Below are positions 11,895-12,490 of a DNA stretch of 12,490 nucleotides, one piece after another. The first letter of the stretch is position 1, and each line of letters opens with the position of its first letter. Origin of the DNA: Treponema sp. (GTDB taxonomy: Bacteria > Spirochaetota > Spirochaetia > Treponematales > Breznakiellaceae); NCBI GenBank assembly GCA_031257595.1, contig JAIROH010000134.1, forward strand, positions 1 through 12,490, read 5' to 3'. A program made the position numbers and the translations under genes. The notes beneath the pieces were generated by a model. The model saw only the letters and a program-made list of their open reading frames with translations. It searched no databases and was not told the DNA's origin.

Positions 11895-12490
11895 CGGGGC
11901 GCAAACTCCCAAGGGAAAATCCGGCATGGACGCCGCGCCATGGATGGCGCTGTATCCATGCTCTCCGCCACCGGCGGAGAGGTGGCAGGCCACCCGGAAA
12001 CCCAGGCTGCTTTCATCATTGGTCCCCGCCCATCTATACGTAAACGGAGCGCTGCTGCCCGGCGTTCCCCCGCGGGCAGCGTACTCCCACTGGGCCTCCG
12101 TGGGTAAGCGGTAGCCGTTGGCCCCCGGCTTCACCTTTGCCTTGTCCACCGCCGTACCGGTTCCCCTGTCGTTGGTGGAAGTCCTCAATACCGTAGTGGC
12201 ATCTTCCATGTAATACACCGGCTCTTTCCCGCTCAGCTCGCTGTACGCGTTGCACTACACTATTGCATCCCGCCAGTTTATACACGTTACCGGTTCGGTC
12301 TTTGCCGCTGATGCGGGAGCAGCCCCCTCGGTTCCGTCATACCCTTCCGCGCCCGCATTGGCACCGGTTCTCATGTTCCATTAGGTCTGCGGGCCGGGCC
12401 GGGCAGATCCCTTAAGCCTGCTCCGGCTGCGTCTCCTGCGGGGAGCGGCTTCCTGGGGGCTTTCCCCGGCGGGTCCCCGGTTCCGTTCTC
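11733..12490 (-). pseudogene. Decayed FGE-sulfatase (SUMF1/EgtB-like) domain gene, cut by the window edge
   Basis: Minus-strand translation gives the typical family sequence INWRDAIV-stop-CNAYSELSG, KEPVYYMEDATTV and GYRLPTEAQWEYAARGG, then YRWAGTNDESSLG joined directly to GFRVAC. The middle of the domain (GLYDMSGNVWEW and the RGGSW region in relatives) is missing between about 12003 and 11998. A TAG at 12255-12257 replaces the Trp codon expected in VWCNAY, and a TAA in frame lies at 12381-12383; farther upstream the homology fades. Beyond GFRVAC the frame stays open to 11733 but reads through the palindromic element, so the tail is not native. Family members adopt a C-type-lectin-like fold and serve as sulfatase activators, iron enzymes or surface variable proteins. 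This copy cannot make a complete product. Confidence 0.8.
11961..11981. other. Perfect GC-rich hairpin just behind the FGE GFRVAC end
   Basis: CTCTCCGCC-acc-GGCGGAGAG forms a 9-bp perfect stem with a three-base loop. It lies a few codons after the conserved C-terminal GFRVAC on the minus strand. No T-run follows on either strand, so a terminator is unlikely. A GC-rich hairpin just beyond the 3' end of a lectin-fold gene is a known feature of diversity-generating retroelement targets, but no reverse transcriptase or template repeat is visible here. Confidence 0.6.

Noticed and set aside
11961..11981. Intrinsic terminator for the flavoprotein or FGE gene
   Set aside because: The stem is strong but no T-run follows on either strand, and it lies within the FGE reading frame.

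Overview
The window reads as spirochaete DNA, most likely a Treponema of the gut-symbiont type. This is inferred from gene content: many lipoproteins, a large hybrid sensor kinase with duplicated periplasmic binding domains, a degenerate FGE-sulfatase-like gene, and small AT-rich cassette-like genes. No rRNA or single-species marker is present, so the species is not fixed.

Layout. (1) Positions 1 to about 1930 are strongly AT-rich accessory DNA with every gene on the minus strand. They hold a PIN-domain toxin with its DUF6364-like antitoxin and a well-formed promoter/operator, two unrecognised small ORFs, and two nearly identical 121-bp foldable repeats lying directly at ORF ends. This arrangement looks like a row of gene cassettes. 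(2) From about 1960 composition changes abruptly to GC-richer core DNA. A TatD-family hydrolase (minus) is divergent from a plus-strand operon of three genes: an unrecognised lipoprotein, an orphan family-1 ABC-type solute-binding lipoprotein, and a 982-residue hybrid histidine kinase with two SBP3-like sensor domains, a histidine kinase core and a receiver. No ABC permease or ATPase accompanies the binding protein, so a sensory role is plausible. (3) From 8204 to the end, purD and a geranylgeranyl-reductase-type flavoprotein (both minus) alternate with three copies of one family of long, imperfectly palindromic elements: 8204-8592, about 10041-10376, and a half copy at 11665-11894. (4) The right edge is a decayed FGE-sulfatase-domain gene (minus) with in-frame stops and an internal deletion of its catalytic-fold core, fused to the half element.

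The most informative structure is the 389-bp palindromic element. It begins with TGTTCTG, ends with CAGAACA and is flanked by a 4-bp duplication CTAA. The left CTAA contains the kinase stop codon and the right CTAA contains the purD stop codon on the other strand. Removing the element and one CTAA leaves two convergent genes whose stop codons overlap, so the insertion separated them without damaging either. Sister copies fill the other two intergenic spaces of the right half. They share outer arms, and two of them share an 84-bp core that is almost unchanged although their arms have diverged.
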